From: an uncultured Collinsella sp.
GTDB taxonomy: Bacteria; Actinomycetota; Coriobacteriia; Coriobacteriales; Coriobacteriaceae
Assembly: GCA_900541055.1 (NCBI GenBank)
Contig: UQHZ01000011.1
Coordinates: 1-64,000, forward strand
Length of the DNA stretch: 64,000 nucleotides
Direction: 5' to 3'
Every line of letters begins with the position of its first letter. Within the stretch, counting starts at the first letter, position 1. Positions 32,137-39,724 of the stretch are shown here, piece by piece. The notes beneath the pieces were generated by a model. That model worked only from the letters and a program-made list of their open reading frames with translations, was not told the origin of the DNA and did no database searches. The position numbers and the translations under genes are program-made.

Positions 32137-32273
32137 AGCACCGACCCCATCCCTAGCGCAACGCGGATGCCGTCCGCCGCGAGCAGCATCGCCCGCAGGA
32201 CGTACGGCATGAGCGCGTACACCGCGAACAGGAGCGCGACGTACCCAGCGCACCTAAGCAGCCTCGATGCCAT
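32133..32273 (-). CDS. Tiny membrane protein
   Basis: A 46-aa protein with a hydrophobic stretch CAGYVALLFAVYALMPYVL and a second weaker one. GAGGGAACG precedes ATG. It overlaps the HTH gene upstream (20 nt) and rusA downstream. The function is unknown. Confidence 0.6.
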   Translation of the reverse strand: MASRLLRCAGYVALLFAVYALMPYVLRAMLLAADGIRVALGMGSVL

Positions 32274-32502
32274 GCGTTCCCTCCTCGATCCACTGCTCCA
32301 CCCATTCCGGGCGCACCATGCGCCCCACCTTGCGCCCCTCGGGCAGCTGCGAGCGCAGGCGGCCCGCCTTGCACTCGATGCGCAGCGTGTCGTAGGGCAC
32401 ACCCGTCACCCTCGATGCCTCGCGCAGCGTGTACATCAGCTTGTGGCGGATGCCAAGCTCGTCGGCCATCTGCTGGAACGTTTTGGCTCTGCTAGAATCC
32501 AT
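32254..32502 (-). CDS. Excisionase/MerR-like DNA-binding protein
   Basis: An 82-aa protein with a winged-helix pattern: YTLREASRVTGVPYDTLRIECKAG (residues 24-47), then RLRSQLPEGRKVGRMVRPEWVEQWI, as in excisionases and AlpA/MerR-like regulators. ATG 32502 has AAGGAGG upstream. It may direct excision or early regulation; the two cannot be told apart here. Confidence 0.75.
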   Translation of the reverse strand: MDSSRAKTFQQMADELGIRHKLMYTLREASRVTGVPYDTLRIECKAGRLRSQLPEGRKVGRMVRPEWVEQWIEEGTHGIEAA

Positions 32503-32675
32503 GAGTGACCTCCTTTCAGGTCTGGAGCCGTCCCCGCTTTCCACACTGGGCGGCTCTTTTTTTGTCGGTTTCGGGGCCTCGCCCCCGGCACGGCACCGGT
32601 AGGGAACGTCCCCGCGGATGGTTATTGGAGAGCCGCGGGGCAACGGTGCCGCCCCGGGAGCGGGGCCTATCGCCG

Positions 32676-32840
32676 CTATGCGGACAGAGTTCTGAGGATG
32701 GAGATGCCGAGCCTTGTCAACGCCCCGGAAACCATCCTCAAGAGGCACTCGACCAGCGCGAGCGCCGCGACGACCAGAACGAGCGGCGTGGTGACGACGA
32801 TGGCGACCACGAGGCGAACTGCCTGACAGAACTTGTTCAT
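32676..32840 (-). CDS. Small hydrophobic protein
   Basis: A 54-aa protein with one long hydrophobic helix, VRLVVAIVVTTPLVLVVAAL and ALVECLL, then an amphipathic basic end. It starts 2 nt after the preceding gene's stop. The ribosome site is weak. Bases 32503-32675, between this stop and the excisionase start, hold no gene; an imperfect gagccg/cggctc hairpin with a T-run is visible at 32525-32563. Confidence 0.5.
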   Translation of the reverse strand: MNKFCQAVRLVVAIVVTTPLVLVVAALALVECLLRMVSGALTRLGISILRTLSA

Positions 32841-32842
32841 CG

Positions 32843-33175
32843 TTACTCACGCCCCTTCTGCAGCTGATACATGACCCACTCGCCCGCGGCGAGGCCGACC
32901 ATCACCGGCTCGATGCCGGGGTCGATGGCGTCGGCGGTGTTCATACAGACCGTTCGCTGGACGTAGGCCATGACCGCCTCGCCGCGCAGCAGACCGTCCA
33001 GGCGCCCGCGGGCGTCGAGGAACGACTCGAAGGCCTCGTGGTGCCAGCCGCCGCCGGTGTCGCACCAGCAGACGATGGCCTCGATGCTCGCGAAGCCCTG
33101 CGGGCACTCGATCTCGAAGGACTTCCCGCGCGCCTCGTACCTGATGTTCTCGCGGCGCATCTTCACGTCTCCCAT
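32843..33175 (-). CDS. Hypothetical early phage protein
   Basis: A 110-aa protein (RRENIRYEARGKSFEIECPQ; GGGWHHEAFESFLDARGRLD) with mixed beta and helical segments and three Cys. GGGGAGG lies upstream of ATG. It is the second gene of the leftward early operon. No family is recognised. Confidence 0.6.
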   Translation of the reverse strand: MGDVKMRRENIRYEARGKSFEIECPQGFASIEAIVCWCDTGGGWHHEAFESFLDARGRLDGLLRGEAVMAYVQRTVCMNTADAIDPGIEPVMVGLAAGEWVMYQLQKGRE

Positions 33176-33186
33176 GTCGCCCTCCC

Positions 33187-33297
33187 CTACAGCTCGAAGT
33201 CGGAAAAGTCGCGGGCCTCGACGGGCTCGGCCTCGACCGTGATGGCCTCGGGGATGTTCCAGCCGCCCAGCTCGATGTCGATGTAGTTCTCGTTCAT
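33187..33297 (-). CDS. Tiny acidic phage peptide
   Basis: A 36-aa acidic protein (MNENYIDIELGGWNIPEAIT, then EAEPVEARDFSDFEL), preceded by GGAGAG. It lies between the Cro-like gene and the rest of the early operon with tight spacing. Short acidic peptides at this place sometimes act as anti-host or regulatory factors, but there is no direct evidence here. Confidence 0.5.
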   Translation of the reverse strand: MNENYIDIELGGWNIPEAITVEAEPVEARDFSDFEL

Positions 33298-33325
33298 GGT
33301 TCTCTCCGTTTCGTTTTAGAGAACT

Positions 33326-33550
33326 TTAATTTCCCTTCATCGGCAAATAAAAATCGCTGACCTTGCAGCCCAAGATGCTCGCCAGCTTCGTGGCGGTCGG
33401 GAGCTTCATCAGCGAGGGGTCCTTCTCGTACGACCGGTAGGTCTGAACCGTAACCCCTAATTCCGCAGCTACCGCCTCCTGATTGAATCGGGAAGCCTCC
33501 TTTAGAAAAGGCTTCTGGCGTGCTTCTCGGATTGACTTAAGCTCTTGCAT
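33326..33550 (-). CDS. Cro-like XRE regulator
   Basis: A 74-aa single-domain helix-turn-helix protein (EAVAAELGVTVQTYRSYEKD, residues 25-44), divergent from the CI-like repressor. Size and position match Cro, the regulator of the lytic early operon. It has AGGAGG upstream of ATG, overlapping an operator-like repeat. Confidence 0.8.
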   Translation of the reverse strand: MQELKSIREARQKPFLKEASRFNQEAVAAELGVTVQTYRSYEKDPSLMKLPTATKLASILGCKVSDFYLPMKGN

Positions 33551-33668
33551 CTGACCTCCTTCCCTTTCGTTGAGACTATAGTACTTTCTTTTCCCTTTAA
33601 GCGCAATATCTTTTCTCTAGAAAGGGAAATCTTTTTTCTATAGCATAGAAAAAAGGAGGTAGATACCC
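33551..33668. promoter_or_regulatory. Divergent lysogeny switch region with three operator-like repeats
   Basis: Three copies of AAAGGGAA/TTCCCTTT at 33560-33567, 33591-33598 and 33621-33628, spaced about 30 bp. Candidate -10 boxes are TATAGT on the minus strand (33575-33580) and TATAGC on the plus strand (33639-33644), each near a repeat. The region is notably AT-rich compared with neighbours. Promoter calls are by eye. Confidence 0.65.
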
Positions 33669-34292
33669 ATGAATTTCTCTACCAAGTTCAGGATTTTAAG
33701 AGCCAAAAGCGGCCTTACGCAGGCAGAAATTGCCGACAAGCTGGGCATAACGGGCCGCGCTGTCGGTGCCTGGGAAAGCGGAAGGTCTAAGCCGCGCCTA
33801 GACAAGATGGCGGAAATTGCAGTTCTGTTTGATACCACGGTAGCCGACCTCATGGGAGAGGACGCCACGGAGGCCGCCATCAGCGGCACCTCGCGCATGG
33901 TCCCCCTGCTGGGCTTCGCCCACATGGGCGAGCCGTGCGACGAGGGAAGCCTCGCCGACGAGGTCGAGGTCCCCGCCTCCATCGCCGACGCGCACCCGCG
34001 CGGCTTCATGGTCCACGCCCAGGGAGGGTGCATGGACAACCGCTTCCCCCACGACGCCCTGCTGCTGGTCGACCCCGACATGGAGCCGGTCAACGGCCAG
34101 CCCGTGCTCGCCGAGACGTCCGACTACGGCGCCGTGGTGCGCAACTACACCCGGGGCCGCTCCACGGTCATGCTCACGGCGGACAGCCACAGCGGCGAGT
34201 ACGACGACATCCTCGCCGGGCCGGGCGACGAGCCCGTGGTCTGCAAGGGCCGCGTCGTCTGGTACATGGGCGAGCGGGACGAGAGGGGCTAG
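33669..34292 (+). CDS. CI-like repressor with S24-type domain
   Basis: A 207-aa protein. An XRE helix-turn-helix (SGLTQAEIADKLGITGRAVG, residues 14-33) is followed by a LexA/CI-type C-terminal domain (about 75-205). The usual nucleophile Ser is replaced by Cys121 (GGCMDN) and the general-base Lys position reads Arg158 (AVVRNY). The cleavage-site region reads LLGFAHMGEP without Ala-Gly. Self-cleavage in the standard way is therefore doubtful. GGAGG precedes ATG. It should repress both divergent promoters. Confidence 0.88.
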   Translation: MNFSTKFRILRAKSGLTQAEIADKLGITGRAVGAWESGRSKPRLDKMAEIAVLFDTTVADLMGEDATEAAISGTSRMVPLLGFAHMGEPCDEGSLADEVEVPASIADAHPRGFMVHAQGGCMDNRFPHDALLLVDPDMEPVNGQPVLAETSDYGAVVRNYTRGRSTVMLTADSHSGEYDDILAGPGDEPVVCKGRVVWYMGERDERG

Positions 34293-34301
34293 GCGATCTC
34301 A

Positions 34302-34838
34302 ATGGGCTTTCTCAAGGACTGCGCCGATGCCTTCAAGGAGGGCTGGCGCGAGGCGGGCGCGAACATGCGCCGCGAGCAGGAGGAGGACAGGGCGCTGCGC
34401 TCCCTCGACGAGTCCGCACGCGAGGAGATGCGCAACGTCAACGACCCCTGCTACATCAATCTCCGCAACCGCGGCGTCAACGTCGCCGCCCTCACCGAGG
34501 CCCGCTGCATGTCGGATGCCCTACAGCTCATAAAGGGCCCGTGCCGCGCGGCCCTGCCCGCAAGCGCCAAGCCGTCCTTCAGGCTCATGGGCTGGCAGCC
34601 CCTCACGAGCCGGGGGAAGGTTCCCAAGAAGGTCTTGGAGTTCCGCCTCAACTACGAGTACCCCACCAAGCGCTATATCGGAGCGAGGCTCGGCTACACC
34701 GCCGACGCCGTTCTCTACACCGCGAACGTGAGGGTCGGCAAGGGCGACAGCTACACGGATTACTACTTCAGGATGGTGGACGGCAACTTCACGCTCAAAT
34801 CGACCGTCGAGGGCGAGATTCCATGCGTCTACATCTAG
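34302..34838 (+). CDS. Unknown protein between repressor and integrase
   Basis: A 178-aa protein: a charged N-terminal helix (DAFKEGWREAGANMRREQEE), a short linker, then a beta-rich C-terminal domain (RYIGARLGYTADAVLYTANV; YTDYYFRMVDG). There is no signal peptide. It is co-directional with the repressor and separated from it by 9 nt, so it is probably expressed in the lysogen. Genes at this position often give superinfection exclusion or other host benefits; that is an inference. Confidence 0.6.
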   Translation: MGFLKDCADAFKEGWREAGANMRREQEEDRALRSLDESAREEMRNVNDPCYINLRNRGVNVAALTEARCMSDALQLIKGPCRAALPASAKPSFRLMGWQPLTSRGKVPKKVLEFRLNYEYPTKRYIGARLGYTADAVLYTANVRVGKGDSYTDYYFRMVDGNFTLKSTVEGEIPCVYI

Positions 34839-34947
34839 GGAGGCGATTGAGCACGAGATGGGGAGAATCGGGCCATGAAAAAGCCCCGGGTTTCGGCCCC
34901 GAGGCAAGCCACGCCCCGAGCTATAAGCAAGAGGCTAACTCTAAAAG

Positions 34948-34974
34948 CAGGAGGCGCTGTTTGGGCGCCTCCTG
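34948..34974 (+). terminator. Stem-loop after the lysogeny genes
   Basis: Perfect 10-bp stem (34948-34957 with 34965-34974) and a 7-nt loop, without a clear T-run. It may partly terminate the repressor transcript before int. Confidence 0.5.
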
Positions 34975-35109
34975 AGGACTCCTTCACACACACGGTGGAT
35001 GAGCTATCCCGATTATCGCCCCATCGCGGCGAAATGTAAACCGAACACGTTGTGGAGAGAACCGAGCGAAACGAAGAATAGGGCCCGCTATCTGAACGGA
35101 TCTGATTAT

Positions 35110-36237
35110 ATGACAAAGAAGCAGCGCCGCCGCGTCTGGGGCTCCGTGACCGAGATGAGGCGCGGCAAGAAGTACGTCCTGCGCTGGATGCAGAACACAC
35201 CGCAGGGCCGCAGGCGCAAGACCAAGACCGTGTACGGCACCTACCGCGAGGCGTGCGCGGAGCTGGACCGCATCCACGTCGAGCACGCCGACGACGCCCC
35301 CGTGCCCACCATAGCCAAGGCCTACGAGACGTGGCTCGTCCCCAAGATGGCCGCACAGGTCGAGGCGGGGACGCTCGCCCCCAACACCCGCGACCTCGTG
35401 CTGCGCTCGTGGAGGAACTACGTCGGGCCCCGCTGGGGCGCAATGCCCGTCGACCAGCTGCGCGCCGTCGAGCTGCAGGACTGGCTGCTGACGCTGCCCG
35501 CCGCCACCGCCGATACCGCCCTGCTCACCCTGCGCAAGGTCTACGCCTGCGTCTCGACCTTCATCCGCCTGCCGCTCGACCCGTTTGCCGCCAGCGTCAG
35601 GTACACCATGCCCACCCGCAAGACCCGCGAGCGCTCAAAGCGCGTCTACACCCTCGACGAGGCCCTGGGCGTCCTCGACGCACTGCGCGGCAACCCCCTG
35701 GAGCCCGCGTTCATCCTCGCGTGCTTCGGCTCCTGCCGCTCGGGCGAGTCGCTTGGCGTGCGCACCGAGGAGGTGCTGCGCTGGGAGCGTAGCGGCACCG
35801 TCCTCGCCTCCGCCGACATCTGCCGCCAGATGCAGCAGTCCGGCACCGAGCCGGTGGGCGCCCTCAAGACCGCCAAGTCCGCCCGCACCGTCGTGATCCT
35901 GCCGCAGGCCGCCGACCGCCTCGTCGAGATAGCGGCCTCGCGCGCCGCCGAGGGCCGCGAGTGGATGTGCGACCGCGGCGACGGGCTGCCCATGAACCGA
36001 AGCATTTGCAACGACCGCTGGCGGAAACTCTGCGCCGCCCGCGGCATCGAGCACATCCCGTGGTCGAACCTCCGCAACTCCTGGCGTACGATAGCGGAGG
36101 TCGAGCTTCGCCTGCCGTGGGACCTCATCGAGATGCTGATGGGCCACGCCCTCCCCGGCGTGTCGGGCAGGCACTACATCCGCCCCACCGCCGAGCAGGT
36201 CGTCCGCGCCGCCTTCGACGCGCTTGGGATAAGTTAG
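35110..36237 (+). CDS. int: Tyrosine site-specific integrase
   Basis: A 375-aa recombinase with an N-terminal AP2-like arm-binding part (RRGKKYVLRWMQNTPQGRRR), a SAM-like core domain (residues 65-155) and a catalytic domain with GSCRSGESLG (first Arg), WSNLRNSWRT (second Arg), LMGHALPG (His) and the nucleophile in RHYIRP (Tyr). The normally His-first box II reads Ser-Asn-Leu-Arg. It ends 43 bp before attR, the usual location. ATG 35110 is chosen because MTKKQRRRVWGS is the expected family start; an earlier reading to 34999 is possible. Confidence 0.93.
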   Translation: MTKKQRRRVWGSVTEMRRGKKYVLRWMQNTPQGRRRKTKTVYGTYREACAELDRIHVEHADDAPVPTIAKAYETWLVPKMAAQVEAGTLAPNTRDLVLRSWRNYVGPRWGAMPVDQLRAVELQDWLLTLPAATADTALLTLRKVYACVSTFIRLPLDPFAASVRYTMPTRKTRERSKRVYTLDEALGVLDALRGNPLEPAFILACFGSCRSGESLGVRTEEVLRWERSGTVLASADICRQMQQSGTEPVGALKTAKSARTVVILPQAADRLVEIAASRAAEGREWMCDRGDGLPMNRSICNDRWRKLCAARGIEHIPWSNLRNSWRTIAEVELRLPWDLIEMLMGHALPGVSGRHYIRPTAEQVVRAAFDALGIS

Positions 36238-36280
36238 GATATTCCCCCGCAAAGCCGCAGGTAGATGGCGCGCCGTTAGT

Positions 36281-36290
36281 TGTGGCAGTA
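36281..36290. repeat. Prophage attachment site (right copy)
   Basis: tgtggcagta followed by ttaag. In frame, tgg cag tat taa is the original end of thiD, now separated from the gene by the prophage. Confidence 0.75.
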
Positions 36291-36304
36291 TTAAGATTCG
36301 CAGC

Positions 36305-36347
36305 CCAAGCCACCGCAAAGGCGCCCGCCCCCTTTGCGGTGGTTTGG
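36305..36347. terminator. Bidirectional stem-loop, original thiD terminator
   Basis: 17-bp stem (36305-36321 with 36331-36347, one G-T pair), loop 9 nt. It would have lain just past thiD before phage integration, and now closes the GDSL gene on the minus strand. The U-run is weak. Confidence 0.7.
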
Positions 36348-36354
36348 GGTCGCG

Positions 36355-37014
36355 CTACTCTCCGAGCATCTCTTGGAGCTTGGCTGCCACGGCGTGACCC
36401 AGGCTCTCATGGCTTTCGGGCATCATATGCAGATAGTCGATATCGCCCGGCTCGGCAAAATCAGCGGCATTCAAAAAGTCGCAGCCAAACTGTTTAGCAG
36501 CATACGCATAGTACTCGGCAAAATGCTCCGAGGCCTCGACGGAGCGCTCGTCAAAGTCGGTCATGTACACATCGGCGATCTGCGGTTTAATCTTGATAGG
36601 CGCCATCAGCAGAATACGCGGGCAGGGCGCGGCTTCGGTCCAGGGAAACGCGCGGACGGTGCGAATCAGCGCCATGGCACCGTCAGCGATATCGGCAGCC
36701 CCCACGCTAAAGACCGTCTTGCAGTCGTTGGTGCCCAGCATAATCACGATCGCATCCAACGGCTTATGAGTCTCGAGCAGCATCGGCAACGCGCGGATGC
36801 CGTTGAGATTAGTGTCCAGATGGCACATGTCGTCACGCACCGTCGTGCGGCCGTTGAGGCCTTCCTCAATCACGTGCCAGCCCTCGCCCAGGTCGCGCTG
36901 GGCCACGCCGCACCAGCGCACATCGTGCGCATAGCGTACCGCGGTGCCGTCGCGCATGCCCGCCGGATCATAGCCGTAGGTATTGCTGTCGCCAAAGCAC
37001 AGAACGTTTTTCAT
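36355..37014 (-). CDS. SGNH/GDSL-family esterase
   Basis: A 219-aa hydrolase. Block I is FGDSNTYGYDP (catalytic Ser10), block III is LGTNDCK, and block V is DYLHMMPESHESLG with the Asp-His pair. It most resembles arylesterase/acylhydrolase-type SGNH proteins acting on small esters; the substrate is unknown. There is no signal peptide, so it is cytosolic. It is the first chromosomal gene right of the prophage and convergent with thiD in the ancestral order. Confidence 0.9.
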   Translation of the reverse strand: MKNVLCFGDSNTYGYDPAGMRDGTAVRYAHDVRWCGVAQRDLGEGWHVIEEGLNGRTTVRDDMCHLDTNLNGIRALPMLLETHKPLDAIVIMLGTNDCKTVFSVGAADIADGAMALIRTVRAFPWTEAAPCPRILLMAPIKIKPQIADVYMTDFDERSVEASEHFAEYYAYAAKQFGCDFLNAADFAEPGDIDYLHMMPESHESLGHAVAAKLQEMLGE

Positions 37015-37092
37015 CGTAAGCCCTTCCTCTAGTAAAAAGTCGGCGGGAGCAGTCTCTCCCGCCGAATCGACCTATCTGTCAGCACATACCGA

Positions 37093-38226
37093 TTACAGGT
37101 ACTTGCGCCAATCGTCATCGTCTTCATCGTCCTCGGCGGCAGCCTGGGCCTGCTCGGCGGCGCGGGCAGCCGCAGCGCGAGCGGCAACCTGGGCATAGGA
37201 CTCCTCGTTGCGCTCGGGGAAGTTTGCCAGCACGTGCTCGAACTTAGCAAAATCTTCGTCCCAGCGCGTAGAGGGCACGGCAAAAAAGACCTGCTTGACC
37301 TTAAAGTCGCCCGATGCGAGCTCCTTGCGGAAGAGCTCGGCCACGGCCTCGGCGTCAAAGCCGTTGTTGTCGCAGCCCCAAGCGCCCAGCACGAGCTTCT
37401 CGCGACCCAGCTCGTCGCAGATGGCAAGCACAAAGCGGATGCGATCGCGCAGGGCGTCCAGCAGGGCATCGTCACCCACGCGATACTCCTGGCGAGCGCG
37501 CTTGGCGTTGGGCGCGGCGGCCACGATCACGTCGGCATACGCATGCACGTGGTTGCGGTCGAAGCGCACCGCGGGCACCACCAGCGCACGGTTGCGGTAA
37601 AGCTCGCAGTTGATATTACGGCGACGGTTCTCGCCGTACCATTTGCGCTGCTTATCGAGAACGTTGTACAGATACGAATCGGCACAGAGCGTGGCCTCCT
37701 GACCCAGATAGCCCTGGATGTAGCCGCCGCCCGGGTTGGTGAACGAGGCAAAGGCGAGTACGGCCATGTCGCAGAATTGCGCGTAGCCTCGGCCGTTATC
37801 CAGAATGGCCTGCGTGGCAGAGGCGTCGAGCACGGTGACCTCGGGCAGGGCCGCAGCGGGCTCCTCGGCGGCAGGCGCGGACTCGGTCTCCGTGGCCTCC
37901 TCTGCGTGTGCAGGCTCGGCCGTAACCTCGGTCTCGGCGCACGCAACCTCAGCGGTCTCGGCCTCGGCGGCCTCAGACTCCTCGGCAACCTGTTCCTCGA
38001 CAGCGTCGGCCGCTTGGGCCTTGACCTTCATCGCCGCGACAAAACCGGCAGGCATACCATCGAACTCGCATACGCCGGCAAGCGAGCGCTCGATATCCTT
38101 GGCGCACGCTTCGGACACAGTCGCCACGTGACGCTCGGCGGCCTTGGCACGGGCCTCGCGCTTGGGATTGGGCTGCCCTGCGCGATTGGGTCTGTGGTTA
38201 CGGTTCCTGTTGTCGACGTCTGCCAT
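37093..38226 (-). CDS. TIGR02452-family (bacterial PARG-like) protein
   Basis: A 377-aa protein. The catalytic-type domain (about residues 130-340) has FASFTNPGGGYIQGYLGQEA, equivalent to the PARG signature GGG-X6-8-QEE, and CELYRNRALVVPAVRFDR, AAPN and GAWGCDNNGFD as in TIGR02452. The second Glu of QEE is Ala here, so hydrolysis of poly(ADP-ribose) is uncertain. An Ala/Glu-rich low-complexity segment (75-125) and an acidic end DDEDDDDWRKYL are unusual additions. It would act in the cytosol. Confidence 0.85.
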   Translation of the reverse strand: MADVDNRNRNHRPNRAGQPNPKREARAKAAERHVATVSEACAKDIERSLAGVCEFDGMPAGFVAAMKVKAQAADAVEEQVAEESEAAEAETAEVACAETEVTAEPAHAEEATETESAPAAEEPAAALPEVTVLDASATQAILDNGRGYAQFCDMAVLAFASFTNPGGGYIQGYLGQEATLCADSYLYNVLDKQRKWYGENRRRNINCELYRNRALVVPAVRFDRNHVHAYADVIVAAAPNAKRARQEYRVGDDALLDALRDRIRFVLAICDELGREKLVLGAWGCDNNGFDAEAVAELFRKELASGDFKVKQVFFAVPSTRWDEDFAKFEHVLANFPERNEESYAQVAARAAAARAAEQAQAAAEDDEDDDDWRKYL

Positions 38227-38291
38227 AAGTGGTCACCTTTCTCGGTCTCTGCCGCTATCGGCTTTTCCATCCATGATACCCCGCCGTGTAC

Positions 38292-38317
38292 AAAAAAGAC
38301 GGCCCCGAAGGACCGCC
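38292..38317 (-). terminator. Intrinsic terminator of the Bax-inhibitor-like gene
   Basis: 8-bp stem (38298-38305 with 38310-38317), UUCG loop on the minus strand, then six U (plus-strand A 38292-38297). Confidence 0.8.
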
Positions 38318-38363
38318 TTCCGTATCGATTTACACGTGCGGCAAGCACCGCTGCAATTTGGCA

Positions 38364-39059
38364 CTAGTCGCGACGACCAAGGATGTTCAGGATGCGCAGG
38401 AACACGTTGATGATGTCCACGAACAGGTTGGATGCCATGAGCACGGCGTTGGGCAGCGTGGGCGGCACCGTCGTGGCCACATAGGTGTCGTAGCCAATAA
38501 AGCCAGCGAACACCACGATCACGATCAGGTCGGTGATGGACTGCGAGACGCCCATAAACATCAGCACGATCTCGACCAGAATCGTAGCAAGCAGGATGCC
38601 AAAACCAATGCCGTACACACGCTGGAAGAACTTGGGGAAGGTCACGCCCAGCGCACCAAAGACAAAGGTGATGGCGGCCGTGGCGATAAAGGCAGTGTTG
38701 ATGGTGGGCAGGTCGTAATTGGCAAGGCCAAACGACGCGGTCAGGCCAAAGGTACTCGCAAAGATTACGTAGCCCACAAGGGACAGACCCACGGACTGCT
38801 TGCTGGCGGCGGCCGACATCATGACCATGCCGACGATGGTCAAAATAAACGAGCCAAAGACCAGCGGCAAGGCTGCGCCGCTCATCATCATGCGCGCAAA
38901 CGACATGGTGCTCGTAAAGTAGGCGCCGGCGCCCATGGCGCAAAAGCCCAAGAAGATCAGGGCAGACATGGTGAGGTTGTACGCGCGCGGCGACATCTCC
39001 TTGGCACGGCTTGCACCGGTCTCGATGGGGCCGTTCTGATAGCCCTGGATATCGTTCAT
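38364..39059 (-). CDS. Bax inhibitor-1/YccA family membrane protein
   Basis: A 231-aa protein with seven hydrophobic segments and the family's GYDTY motif near the C-terminus (FIGYDTYVATT), preceded by VFAGF, and LFVDIINVFLRILNILGRRD at the end. BI-1 proteins act as pH-sensitive leak channels or protease modulators in the inner membrane. ATG 39059 has AAAGGACG upstream; the longer reading has none. Confidence 0.93.
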   Translation of the reverse strand: MNDIQGYQNGPIETGASRAKEMSPRAYNLTMSALIFLGFCAMGAGAYFTSTMSFARMMMSGAALPLVFGSFILTIVGMVMMSAAASKQSVGLSLVGYVIFASTFGLTASFGLANYDLPTINTAFIATAAITFVFGALGVTFPKFFQRVYGIGFGILLATILVEIVLMFMGVSQSITDLIVIVVFAGFIGYDTYVATTVPPTLPNAVLMASNLFVDIINVFLRILNILGRRD

Positions 39060-39137
39060 ACTTCGTCCTTTCAAAAAGCGCACGACAGCGCCGTAGGTGA
39101 CAAGATTCCTGCCATTGTACCCGAATGCCGCACGTCC

Positions 39138-39476
39138 TTACCTACGGCGCTCGCCCTCAAGCGTACGATCAAAGGCCCAGACCCACCAACGCATCACGTG
39201 TGCCTGCGAGCCGTCTGCCCGCTCGCGCGTCTGGTCCTCCAGATACAACTCGGTCGCGTGCCCGCCAAAACGCACCTTATAGGTTGCCGTACGGATGCCG
39301 TGAATCGTCAGGCCAAACCCAGTGGATGAGACAATCTCGTCGATCGTAAAACAGCGACCGTCGACCCAGCAGACGGTAACCGGCACGACTTGTCCGCCCG
39401 CGAGGATGCGGGCCACGACGTCCACATACTGCTTGTGCACGCGTCGAGTTTTACCATCTGTCTGTCGATATTCCAT
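39138..39476 (-). CDS. Conserved hypothetical protein (DUF6504-like)
   Basis: A 112-aa protein with a beta-rich core (VVPVTVCWVDGRCFTIDEIV, THGIRTATYKVRFGG-like) and a Trp-rich end (MRWWVWAFDR). ATG 39476 has AGGAGG upstream. It resembles small DUF6504-type proteins in actinobacteria that carry WxxGxxYxIxxV strands. No function is known. Confidence 0.6.
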   Translation of the reverse strand: MEYRQTDGKTRRVHKQYVDVVARILAGGQVVPVTVCWVDGRCFTIDEIVSSTGFGLTIHGIRTATYKVRFGGHATELYLEDQTRERADGSQAHVMRWWVWAFDRTLEGERRR

Positions 39477-39724
39477 GCCTCCTATTATCGAACGCATGTT
39501 TGCATATTGTAAAGCGAACAGGCTGTGGTTTTGGGATGTTGGGGCGCGCACGTGTCCTCATGGCGTGCTAGCAAAAAGAACACCCGCGGTCAACAGGGCA
39601 AATATTCAATGTTAGTGCCAAAAAATTCACTTCTCCCATCAGAACTCGGTAAAGAAACCCGCAGGAGGTGATACGATTTATCATGTTTTTGTAACGTGCC
39701 TGCAAACTTCGAGAAAGCCCATAT

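Larger units (their letters stand above)
913..36290. mobile_element. Integrated siphovirus-like prophage with DGR and MuF toxin
   Basis: About 35.4 kb between two copies of tgtggcagta. It contains a complete set: integrase, CI/Cro switch, recombination and replication genes, terminase, portal, MuF, scaffold, capsid, connectors, tail tube, chaperone, tape measure, hub, holin and endolysin. No essential structural gene looks broken, so it could be an inducible temperate phage. Apart from the plus-strand repressor-to-integrase segment, all genes are on the minus strand with frequent ATGA/GTGA overlaps. The SPP1-like portal, MuF, P22-like coat fold and tape measure suggest a long-tailed siphovirus; that morphology is an inference. 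Confidence 0.95.

Noticed and set aside
34852..35035. Small plus-strand ORF before int
   Set aside because: No ribosome site, overlaps the stem-loop, and its peptide lacks any structured pattern.
39664..39693. Leader peptide ORF before pit
   Set aside because: A good GGAGGTG is followed only by ATG TTT TTG TAA with long spacing; too short to support a regulatory leader.
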